64,000 nucleotides of DNA from the NCBI RefSeq assembly GCF_000959725.1, contig NZ_CP009322.1, positions 1,488,001 through 1,552,000 on the forward strand, written 5' to 3'. The notes under the pieces were generated by a model. The model ran no database searches and was not told where the DNA came from. It saw nothing but the letters and a program-made list of their open reading frames with translations. A program made the position numbers and the translations under genes. Shown here piece by piece: positions 17,592 to 29,500 of this stretch; positions within the stretch are counted from its first letter, which is position 1, and each line of letters opens with the position of its first letter. This stretch comes from Burkholderia gladioli (GTDB lineage Bacteria; Pseudomonadota; Gammaproteobacteria; Burkholderiales; Burkholderiaceae).

Positions 17592-20500
17592 TCATTGCGG
17601 CGCGCCGTCGTGCAGCGCGAGCCGATGGTTCAGGACTTCGCCGATCGCCCGACCCAGCACGTCGGCATGGACCTTGATGATCGTCTCGTGGTTGCCGGGC
17701 ACCGCCACCACCTCGATCGCCTCGCGCTCGACCAGGGCTTCCCAGCCCAGCGCCTCGGGCAGGGCGGCATGCCCTTCGAGCGGCGTGATCGAGGCGTCGG
17801 CCGCCGCGAACACGTGCATGCGCAGCGGGGCCGGGCGCGGCCGCCAGCTGCTCATCGCGGCGCCGTGCGCCACCAGGCGCTCCAGGAACAGCCGGTTCTC
17901 GCGCGCCGTCTCGTAGGACAGGTGCCAGAGCGGCCGGCCCGCCTCGCGGCGCGCCTCGATCGCCTGCACCAGCGTGTCGATCAGCAGGCCGATATCGGTG
18001 GCGCCCTCGAAATCGATGCTGCCCGCCTCGAAATCGCTGAAGTTGTTCATCGCGAAGGAATACAGCGTCACCAGGGCGATCCGGTGCGCGTCGAATTCCG
18101 TCGCGGCCGGCGGCAGCGTGGTGTCGAACACGCCGAGGAACTCGATCTCCTGGCCCTGCGCGAGCAGCTGCGTGGCGATCTCGTAGGCGATCAGCCCGCC
18201 GAAGGACCAGCCCGCCACGCGATACGGCCCCTCGGGCTGGATCCCGCGCATCATGGCCACGAAACGCGCCGCGATCGCCTCCAGCGTGCGCGGCTGGGTT
18301 TCGCCGAGCGCGAGCGGCGGCAGCCCATACACCGGGATCGAGGCGTCGATGTGGGCGGCCAGGTGCTCGAAATACCACGAGTAGCCCTGCAGCGTGTGGG
18401 TGAGGAACAGCGGCCGCTGGCGCCCCTCGGCGTGGAACACCACGTATTGCGCGCTCGCGTCGTTCGACTGGCGCCGCGAGAATTCGCCGGGCGCCGCGCG
18501 GGCCGCCTCGACCAGGGCCGCGAGCCGGTGCACCGTGCGCGTATCGAAGATGCTGCGCACCGACAGGCTCACGCCGGTCTGCTCGCTGGCGCGCACCGCC
18601 ACCTGCGCCGCCATCAGCGAATGGCCGCCGATCGCGAAGAAGTTGTCGTGCCGGCCGACCCGCTCGAGCCCCAGCGCCGCGGCCCAGATCCGCGCCAGCA
18701 GGGTTTCGAGTTCGCCCACCGGCGCCTCGTGGCGGCCCGCGGCAAGCTGGGCCGCGCCGGGATCGAGCGCGCGCAGCGCGAGCCGGTCGAGCTTGCCGTT
18801 CGGCAGCAGCGGCATGGCCGCGAGCGCCGCGAAGCGGCTCGGCACCATCGGCGCGGGCAGGCGCTCTGCCAGCCAGGCATGCAACGCGCTGGCGTCGAGC
18901 TCGGCACCCGGCCGCGGCACGTAGTACGCCACCAGTTGCAGTTCGCCGCCCAGTTCGCGCCCGATCGCGGCGGCCGCCGCCAATTGCGGATGCGAGGCCA
19001 GCTCCAGCTCGACGGCGGGCAGCTCGACGCGCTGCCCGCGCACCTTGATCTGGAAGTCCTCGCGCCCCAGGTGCAGCAATTGTCCGTCGGCCAGCCACAG
19101 GCCGAGATCGCCGGTGCGCAGCAGCCAGGCGCCCGTCGCGGGATGACGCACGAAGCGCTCGGCCGTCAGGTCGGGCCGGTTCCAGTAGCCGGGGCCGACC
19201 GGGTCGCCCTCGACGTGCAGCATGCCCACGGCGCCCACCGGCACCGGCGCGAGCCGCTCGTCGAGCAGGTGGACGCGGCAGTTGGCGATCGGCCGCCCCG
19301 CCGGTGCCACCGCGTGCAGCGCGGCCAGCTCGGCGCCCTCGCCATAGCTGATGTCGTTCAGCTCGCTGCAGCCGTAGTTGTTGTGCAGGCGAGCGCGCGG
19401 CAGCGTGGCGGCGAAGCGCCTGGCCAGGCGGCGGCTGAGCGGCTCGCCTGCGGTGGTGACGTGGCGCAGCGCGCCCAGCTGCCCGGCATGCTCGAGCAGC
19501 ACGGCCAGGTGCGAGGGCACCAGGTTCAGGCGCGTCACGCCATGCGCCTGGAGGGCCGCCGCGAAGGCCGGCGCGTCCTTGACCACCGCGTCGGGCAGGA
19601 TCACCTGCGGCACGCCCGCCAGCAGCCCCGACAGCATCTCCTTGATGGAGGGCACGAAGGACATCGAGGTCTTTTGGGCGACCACCTCGTCGGCCGCGTA
19701 AGGCGTGCGCTCCCAGAGGGCCTGCAGGCAGTTCATCAACTGGCGGTGCTCGACCATCACGCCCTTGGGCTGCCCGGTCGAACCCGAGGTGTAGGCGATG
19801 TAGGCGAGATCGTCGGGCCGGGTCGCCGCCGCCTCGAAGGTCGGCTGCGCGTCGAACTCGCCGGACTCGAGATCGGCTTCGAGATCGGCTTCGACGTCGA
19901 GCCGCAGCACCGGCGCGCCGCCGGCCTCGAACGACGGCGCCAACACGGCCGTGGTGACGATCGCCGCCGGCATCGCGTCGTCCAGCGTGCGCCGCACGTA
20001 GGCGGCGGGATAGCCGGGGTCGATCGGCACGTAGGCGGCGCCCAGCCGGAACGCGGCCAGGATCGCGGCCACGAAGCCGGTCGAGCGCGGGTAATGCAGG
20101 GCGATCCGCGCGCCGGCGCCGATCCCGCGCCGATGCAGCGCGCGGGCGATGCGTCCGGCCAGCCGGTCCAGCTCGGCGTAGCTCGCGACCTCGCCCTCGA
20201 ACACGCAGGCCGGCGCATCGGGACGCTCGGCCAGTTGCCGCGCGAACAGCGCGTTCACGCTGGTGCCTGGATAGGCGCGCCGCGTGTCGTTCGAGCGCGC
20301 CACCAGCGCCTGCTCGGCCGGCGTCGGCTCGCGCAGCGCCGCCAGCGAGGTCTCGGGCGCGTCGGCCATGCGAACCAGCAATTCCTCCAGCACGGTCAGC
20401 ATGAAATCCATCTGGCTGGCATCGAAGCGCAGGCTGTCGTAGTTGGCCACCAGTTCGAGCCCCTTGCCGTCGCCGAATATCTCCAGGTCCAGGTCCGACT

Positions 20501-23500
20501 GCGCCTGGCGGTTGACCACCTCCTGCTGCACCGACAGCGAGAGCCCGCCGCCCCAGTCGTGCGTCTCGACGGGCGGCACGTTCTGGTGCCGCAGCATCAC
20601 CGGCACCGGCGAGCGAGCGTCGTGCTGGCGCAGCGCCGGCACGGCCGCCAGCATGTGCTCGAACGGCAGCGCCTGGTGTTCCAGCGCCTCCAGCACGCGC
20701 TCGCCCGCCCTGGCCAGCAGGGTCGCGACATCGGGCTCGCCCGACAGGTCCAGGCGCAGCGGCAGGATATTGATGAAGAAGCCGATCAACGGCTCCAGCA
20801 GCGCGTCGTCGCGCCCGGCGGTGGTGGTGCCGATGCAGAAGTCCTCGCGGCCGCTGCGGCGATGATGCAGCACGCCCAGCGCGACCAGGAAGATGGTGAA
20901 CAGGCTCACGCCGCGCTGCCGGCTCAGTTGCGCGAGCCGGCCCGATAGCGCCGGCGACAGCCTGCGGCGCAACACGCCGGCCGGCCCGTGATCGGCGTCG
21001 GCGGGCGTGCCCGGCACCGTCAGGTCGACCGGCGCGCCCAGGCCGTCGAGCCGCGCCGTCCAGTGGGCCAGGTGCGGCGCGAGATCCTGCTCGCGCTGCC
21101 AGCACGCGTAATCGGCGTACTGGGCCGCGAGGGGCACGAGCGGCACCGCCGCCGCGTCGCCGTCCTGAGCGTCGCGGGCCGCGAGATAGAGCGCGCGCAG
21201 ATCGCGCACGAACACCCCCAGCGACCAGCCGTCGGAGACGATGTGATGCATCACGATCGACACCACGTGCCGCCGCGGCGTGATCCGCAGCACCCGCACG
21301 TCCATCAGCGGGCCGCGCCGCAGGTCGAACTCGATGCCGCCGTGACGCTCGAGCGCCGCGTGCAGGTCGGCCTCGACGATCTCATGGACCGGCAAGGCCA
21401 CCGCCCGCGGGGCATCGACGAACTGCGAGGGCGTGTCGCTGCCCGCGGCGATCTCGAAACGCGTGCGCAGCGTCTCGTGACGCGCGACCAGCCCGTCGAA
21501 GGCGGCCTGCAGCGCCGCCATCGACAAGGGCCCGTCGAGCACCAGCGCGCCGTTCATGTTGTAGGCGCGGCCGCCGTCGCGCTGCTGGATCAGCCACAGC
21601 CGCTCCTGCACGTAGGACAGCGGGAACGCCGCCCCGGCCTCGCGCCGCGCGGCCGATGCCGCCGGGGTGAAGCGCGCCGCGCCGCCGTGCTCGGATGCGC
21701 CGGCCTGCGCCGCGCTCGCGAGCGCGAGCCGCCGCGTGAAGGCGGCCAGGCTCGGCGCCTCGAACAGCGTCTTGAGCGTGGCAGCCTCGCCGAAGCGTTC
21801 GCGCAGGCGGCCGATCACGCGCACCGCCAGCAAGGAATGGCCGCCGAGCGCGAAGAAATTGTCCTGTCGCCCCACCCGGTCGACGCCCAGCAATTCCGAC
21901 CAGAGCGCCGCCAGCGTGGCCTCCAGGTCGCCTTGCGGCGCCTCGTAGGCCTGCTGGCCGAACGCGGCGGCGTCGGGCGCCGGCAGCGCGCGGCGATCGA
22001 GCTTGCCGTTCGCCGTCAGCGGTAGCGCCGCGAGCGCCACATAGGCGGCCGGCACCATGTACTCGGGCAGGCTGCGGCGCAGGTGCTCGCGCACCGCCTC
22101 GACATCGCAGGCGGCGTCGGTGTGGTACACCACCAGGCGCTTGTCCCCCGGCACGTCCTCGCGCACGATCACCACCGCGTCGCGCAGGCCGCACGCACCC
22201 AGCTTCGCCTCGATCTCGCCCGGCTCGACGCGAAAACCGCGGATCTTGACCTGGCCGTCGTTGCGGCCCAGGTATTCGATATTGCCGTCGGGCAGGTAGC
22301 GCGCCAGATCGCCGGTGCGATACATGCGCGCCGACGAATCCCCGGCCGGCGCGAAGGGATCGCGCACGAAGCGCTCGGCGCTCAGCGCGTCGAGGTTCAG
22401 GTAGCCGAGCGCCACCCCCTTGCCGCCGACGTGCAGCTCGCCCGGCACGCCCACCGGCGCGGGCTCGCCGAGCCGGTCCAGCAGGTAGACGCGCGTGTTC
22501 GAGATCGGCCGGCCGATCGGCAGCCGCTCCATCGGCTCGTCGCCGGCGCGCAGCGTGTAGGTGGTGGCGAAGGTGGTCGATTCGGTCGGGCCATAGCAAT
22601 GCACCAGATGTTGCGGCGCGCCGTTGCGCATGATCCGCTGCACCGCGCGCACGTCGGCCGCGTCGCCGCCGGTGAGCAGGTAGCGCAGCCGCGGGAATAC
22701 CGGCGCGAGCGCGTCGGCATGGGAACTGAGCAGGCCCGCCACCAGGTGCAGGATGTTGACGCGCTCGGCCTGCAGCAGCTCGGCGAGCCGCGGCGCCGAC
22801 AGCAGCGCCTCGTGCGGCACCACCACCAGGCAGGCGCCGTGCAGCAGCGCGCCCCACACTTCCATCGTGCTGGCGTCGAACGCCGGGTTCGAGGTGAAGG
22901 CGATGCGGTCGCTCGGCGCGAATTCAGCGTAGCCGTTGTTGACGACCAGGCGGTTGATGCCGCGATGCGCGATGATCACGCCCTTCGGCTGCCCGGTCGA
23001 GCCCGAGGTGTACATGATGTAGGCCGCCTGATCCCCGCCGGCCGATGCTGCGGGCGGCGGCGCGTCGGGCTGCGGTTCGGGCCGCCGGTCGGCGTCGGCG
23101 CCGGCCAGCACCGTGTCGATGTCGATGCGTTGCAGCGCCGCGAGATCGGGCGCCGCGTGCCCGCTCAGGCTCAACAGGCAGCGCGCGCCGCAATCGGCGA
23201 GCATGAAGGCCTGGCGTTCGGCCGGCGCGTTGCGGTCGAGCGGCACGTAGACGGCGCCGCATTTGAGGATCGCCAGCTCGGCCAGGATCAACTCGATCGA
23301 GCGATCGAGCAAAATCGCCACGCGCTCGCCCGCCGCCACGCCGGCGGCGGCAAGGTGGCGCGCGAGCAGGTTCGCCCGCGCGTCGAGCGTGCCGTAGTCG
23401 AGCGAGCGCGCACCGTCCACCAGCGCCGGGGCGTCGGGCGTGCGCGCCGCCTGGGCCTCGAACAGGGCATGCACGCCGGACTCGAACGGGCACGGCGCCT

Positions 23501-26500
23501 CGCTGGCATTCCAGCCCTCGATCAATTGCCGGCGCTCCGCCTCGGGGAGCCAGGCCAGTTCGCGCACGGGCGTGCCCGGCGCCTGTTCGAGCGCCGTCGC
23601 CAGGCTGCCGACGGCGCGCTCGAGATAGGCGCATACGCGCGCCGCGTCGAACTGCGCGACCAACTGGGTGGTCAGCCTGAAGCCCTCGCCGAGATCGTCG
23701 ACGCACAGCGCGCACGGGTAGTTGGTGCGCTCCTCGCCGTCGAGCACCTCGATGCCCTGCCAGCCCGGGATGCTGCCGCCGTCGATCACGGTGCCTTCCG
23801 CGCTGTGGCGGAAGTTGAGCAAGGCGCTGAACAGCGGCGCCGGAGCGGCCACCCCGCTGCAGCGCTGCGCGAAGGCCAGCGAGGCATGCTCGTGGCCCAT
23901 CAGGTCGGCCAGCGTGCGATGCGTGCGCAGCGCAGCGTCGCGCACGCCGATGCCGCCCACCTCCACCCGCAGCGGCAAGGTGTTGATGAACAGCCCCACC
24001 ACGTGCTCGACGCGCTCGCCGCCCTGCCAGCGGCCCAGCAGGACGGTACCGAACACCACGTCCTCGCGGCCCGACAGCTTGCCGATCACGTGCCCCCAGG
24101 CGAGGTGGAACAGGCTCGCCACGCTCACGCCGAGCCGGCGCGCCTGCTGGCGCAGCCGCGATGCCAGCTCCGGCGCCAGCTCGCGCACGGCGTTGACGAT
24201 CTCCACGCGCTCGCCCCCGTTGTCGGCGTCGAGGTTGCCGAGGCCGTAAGGCAGGGTCGGCTCGTCGACGTCGGACAACATCGCGCGGAAGAAGGCTTCG
24301 CTGCGCGGGCCGCGCCCGCCCAGCCGCGCACGGGCGACGTGGTCGCGGAACGCCGGCGGCGGCGGCAGCGTGTCCCAGCTTCCGTCGAGATGGGCCGCCA
24401 CCTCGCGCAGCAGGATCGCGATATCGGTATGGTCGAGCGCGATGTGGTGGGTCAGCAGCAGCAGCACCCAGCTGTCGGCCGCCGCGTCGTGGGTATAGCG
24501 GATCGTCATCGGCGGCGCCTGGCGCAGGTCGATGCGGAAATGCCGGGGATCGAAGCGATCCTGCAATTGCAGGCCGACCTCGCCGAGCGCCGGGTCGAGC
24601 CCCGTCACCTCTTCGGCCGGCAGCCGCGCCTCGCGACGCACCACCTGCACCGGCTCGCGCAAGCCTTCCCAGGCGATCCCCGTGCGCAGCACGTCGTGCC
24701 GCGTCACCACCGCCTGCAAGGCGGCCACGAAGCGCTCCAGCGCGGCGCGGCTGCCGAAGCCGAATCGCACCCGCGACAGGTAAGCGTCGCCCTCGCTCTG
24801 CGCGAGATGGTGGTAGAGCATCCCTTCCTGCAGCGGCGCGAGCGGGTAGATATCCTGCACGTTCGCTGCGCCGCCCGGCACCGTCGCGACGACGACGTCG
24901 ATCTCGGCCTGGTCCAGCTCGACCAGGCTCAGCATCGACGGTTCGAGATGGCGCGCATCGGCGGGAATCCGGTTGGGCGGCACCGCGTGGTCGGAGGCCG
25001 TATGCAGCGAGGCGGCCAGGTCGGCCAGCGTGGGCGCGCCGAACAGCGTCTGGATATCGGCCTCGAAGCCGGCCTCGCGCAGTTTCGCGACCAGGCGTAC
25101 GGCCAGCAGCGAATGGCCGCCGAGCTCGAAGAAGTTGTCGTGCCGGCTCACCTGCTCGACCCCGAGCAGCGCCGACCAGACTTCGGCCAGCAGGCGCTCT
25201 GCCTCGCCTTGCGGCGCCGCATAGTCGCGTCGCGCGTAGGCCCCCGCCTCGGGGGCGGGCAGCGCGCGACGGTCGAGCTTGCCGTTGGCCGTGAGCGGCA
25301 GCGCATCGAGCGCGACATAGGCAGCCGGCACCATGTGGCGAGGCAGACGGTTCGCGGCATGCTCGCGCAGCGCCTCGGCGCCGGCCGCCTCCGCCTGGCC
25401 GTCAGCCGCGGTGTAGTAGGCCACCAGGCGCCGGTCGCCCGCCGCGTCCTCGCGCACGATCACGGCCACCTCGCGCACCCCCACGACTTCGGCCAGCCGG
25501 GCCTCGATCTCGCCGAGCTCGATCCGGAAGCCGCGAATCTTGACCTGGTCGTCGTTGCGGCCTAGGAACACCAGGTTGCCGTCGGGCTGGTAGCGCGCCA
25601 GGTCGCCGCTGCGATACATGCGCGCGTGCGGCGTCTCGCTGAACGGATCGCGCAGGAAACGCGCGGCGCTCAGCGCGGGCTGGTTCAGGTAGCCGCGAGC
25701 CACGCCCGCCCCGCCGATGTGAATCTCTCCCGGCGTGCCGACCGGTACCGGCTGGCCATGCGCGTCGAGCAGATAGAGCCGCACGTTGCCGATCGGGCGC
25801 CCGATCGGCACGGTCTTGTCGTCGAAGCCGGGCGGGCAGCGCCAGGCGGTGGCGCACACGGTGCCCTCGGTCGGCCCGTAGCCGTTGAGCAGCTCGGCCT
25901 GCCCGGCCAGCGCGCGAAACAGCGCCGCGCCGGGCGCCTCGCCCACCAGGGCCAGGGTCGGGCGCGTGGCGATCGGCGGCAAGGCCCCGCCGTCCTGCAG
26001 CAGCGCCGGCGGCAGGGTCGCGTGCGTGATCGCCTCGCGTTCGAGATAGGCCCACAGCGCCTGGCGGTCGTGGCGGATCCCGTCGGCCGGCACGTACAGC
26101 GCGGCGCCACGGCACAGCGCCATGACTACCTCGGAGATGCTCGCATCGAAGCTGGTAGAGGCGAACTGCAGCACGCGGCTGTCCTCCCGCACCTCGAAGC
26201 TGGCGATGATCGCCATGGCATGGTTGACCAGCCCGCGGTGCTCGATCATCACGCCCTTCGGCGTGCCGGTCGAGCCCGAGGTGTAGATGACGTAGGCCAG
26301 GTGGCCGGCGTCCAGCCCGATCTCGCCGGGCGGCAGATCGTCGCCCGCCTCGTCTCGCCATGAATCCGCCTGCGTGTCGAGCTCGAGCACCGGCACGGCG
26401 GCGGGCAGGCCCGCCAGGCGGGCGCGCGAGCGGCTGTCGGTCAGTGCCGCCACCGGCGCGCTGTCGGCCAGCATATGCGCGAGCCGCTCGTCCGGATAGG

Positions 26501-29500
26501 CCGGATCGAGCGGCACGTAGGCGCCGCCGGCCTTCATCACGGCCAGGATCGCCACCACGATGGCGGCGCCGCGCTCCATGCAGAGGGCGACGCGATCGTC
26601 GGGCGCGATGCCCAGCCGGCGCAGCCGGTGCGCGAGCCGGTTGGCGCGGGCATTGAGTTCGGCATAGCTCAGCCGTTCCTGCGCGTCGATCACCGCGATC
26701 GCATCGGGACGGCGCGCCGCCTGCTGTTCGACCAGTTGGTGCAGGCAGGCGTCCTCGGGGAACGGCATCGCCGTATCGTTCCAGTGCACCAGCAACTGCT
26801 CGCGCTCGGCGCGGGACAGAAGATCGGCGCGGCTGTGATCGGCCTGCGCGTCGGCGGCGATGGCCTCCAGCGCGGCCACGTAATAAGCGAGGATGCGCGC
26901 GCCCTGGGCAGGCGAGAAACGCGACGCGTCGAGCTTGAGATCGATGCTCAGGCCGCTCGACATGTCGCCGAAGCTCACGCCGAACGGGAAGTTGGTGGCC
27001 TCGAAACCATGGCCGCCGCGCGCCTCGAAGCCGGCATGCCGCCCCAGGGATTCGTAGACGTGGAAATTGACGTAGTTGAAGGCCACCTCGTACAGCGCGC
27101 TGCGATCGTTGTCGAGCTGGATCTGGAAGTACGGGTAATGGCGATGACGGATCACCTCCAGCTCGGTGCCGAAGGTCCGGCGGATCAGCTCGGCCCAGCT
27201 CGACGGCTTCAGTTCCTGGCGCAGCGGCAAGGTGTTCAGGAACAGGCCCAGCACCTTCTCGCCGTCGTCCTGCTCCTGGCGCACGTTCGACACCAGGCCG
27301 GTAGTGACGTCCAATTTGCCCGACAGCATCGACAGCACCCGCAGGTGCGCGGCCAACAGCACGCTGCGCATCGGCACGCCCAGGCCGTTCGCCACCGCAC
27401 GCAGCCGGTCGCGCACGCCTTCGTCGACGCTCGCGCTGAGCGGCGCCGACGGCGCACCGGGTTCGGCGGGTTCGGCGGGAGGCAGTTCGCTGAAGGTGTA
27501 GCCGGATAGATAGCGGCGCCAGAATTCGCGATGCGCCTCGGAGGCGAGTGCGCCGCGTTCGCTTTCCACCGCGCTGCGCGGGGTGCGCGCGAGCGGCGCC
27601 AGGGCAAGCTCGGAGGCGTCGCCGTCGAGCAATTCCAGGTAGGCAGCGAACAGCTCGGTGTTGAGCGACGCCACGCTCCAGCCATCCAGGATCGCGTGGT
27701 GGAAGCTCAGCGTGTACTGGATCTCGTCGGCGCCTCGCACGTGGATGAACACACGCAGCAAGGGCGCCACTTCCAGCGCCACCCGCGTCTTGCGCTCCGC
27801 CTCCACGAATTCCGCGATCACGCGCTCCTGTTCCGCCTCGCCCAGCCCCGACAGATCGATGACCGTCAGCGGAACCCGCCCTTCGGCATGAACCAGTTGC
27901 ATCGGCTCGTCGAAACGATCGAAGTCGAACGAGGTGCGCAGCACGGGATGGCGACGCGTCATCGCGTCGAGGGCCAGCCTCAGCTTCGCCTCGTCCCAGG
28001 CCGGCACGCCGAAGCGGTAGCTGAAGACGTCGTGGTAGATCGACGCGTCCTCGGAAGCCTGCTGGTTGTGGTAGACCATCCCGCGTTGCAGGTAGGTCAG
28101 CGGATAGGCATCCTCGATGCCCGCCGGCAGGCGCGCCTGGTCAGCCGCGCTCAGGCTCAGCGCCACGGCTTCCTGCGCCACGCTCACCTCGTCCAGCGTC
28201 AGCGCCTGGGCCAGATTGGCGATGCTCTGCCGCGTGAACAGGTCGACCAGCGCGAACTCCAGCCCTTGCGCCTTCGCCTTCGACAGCACCGACACCGCAC
28301 GGATCGAATCGCCCCCGACGGCGAAGAAGTTGTCGTGGATGCCGACGCGATCGAGGTGCAGCACCTGCGCCCAGATCGCCGCCAGACGCTCCTCGATCGA
28401 GGTACGTGGTGCCACGTACTGCCGGGTGTCCACAGTTTGCGCGGGGCGCGGCAGCGCCTTGCGATCGATCTTGCCGTTCGCCGTCAGCGGGAAACGTTCG
28501 AGCGCGACGAACGCCGCCGGCAGCATGAAGTCGGGCAGTGTGCGGGACAGTTCCGCGCGCAGATCGGCGACATCATGCTGAGCGTGTGCCGCGTCCGCGA
28601 CGAAATACGCGACGAGTCGCTTTTCTCCAGGTTCGTCCTCTCGCGCCATCACCAGGGCCTCTCGTACGCCCGGCAAGGCCGACAATGCCGCCTCGATTTC
28701 CCCCAGCTCGATCCGGAAACCCCGGATCTTGACCTGCGTATCGATGCGCCCCAGGTATTCCAGCGTGCCGTCCGGCAGGAAGCGCGCCAGGTCGCCGCTG
28801 CGGTACAGCCTCGACTCACCATCCTCGCTGAACGGATTGCGGATGAAACGCCGTGCCGTCAATTCCGGCTGGTTCAGGTAGCCGCGAGCCACGCCCGCCC
28901 CGCCGACGCACAGCTCCCCCGCCACCCCGATCGGCACCGGATTCAGGTTCGCGTCCAGCACATGGACCGACAGATCCGGGATCGGCCGCCCGATCCCCGC
29001 CGGCGTTCCGCCACCCTCGGCGCTCAAGGGCCAATACGTCACGTGCACCGTCGTCTCGGTGATGCCGTACATGTTGACGAGTTGGCAATCGCGGTTGCGT
29101 GCATCCTCGTACCAGGGGCGCAGCATCCCGACTTCCAGCGCCTCCCCGCCGAACACCACGTGGCGAAGCTCGTGCTCCCGATCGCTCTCGGCCTGTGCCG
29201 CGATCAGCTGACGGAACGCGCTCGGCGTCTGATTCAGCACCGTCACGCCGGTATCGCAAAGCAGCGCGTAACACGCCTGCGGCGAGCGGCTCGTCAGTTT
29301 CGGCACGATCACCAGCCGGCCGCCATGCAGCAACGCGCCCCAGATCTCCCAGACCGAGAAGTCGAAGGCGAACGAGTGGAACAGCGCCCAGGTGTCCTGA
29401 GGGCCGAAGCCGTACCACGCTTGCGTGGCCGCGAACAGCCGCGTCACGTTGCGGTGCTCGATCATCACGCCCTTCGGCTGCCCTGTCGAACCCGAGGTGT

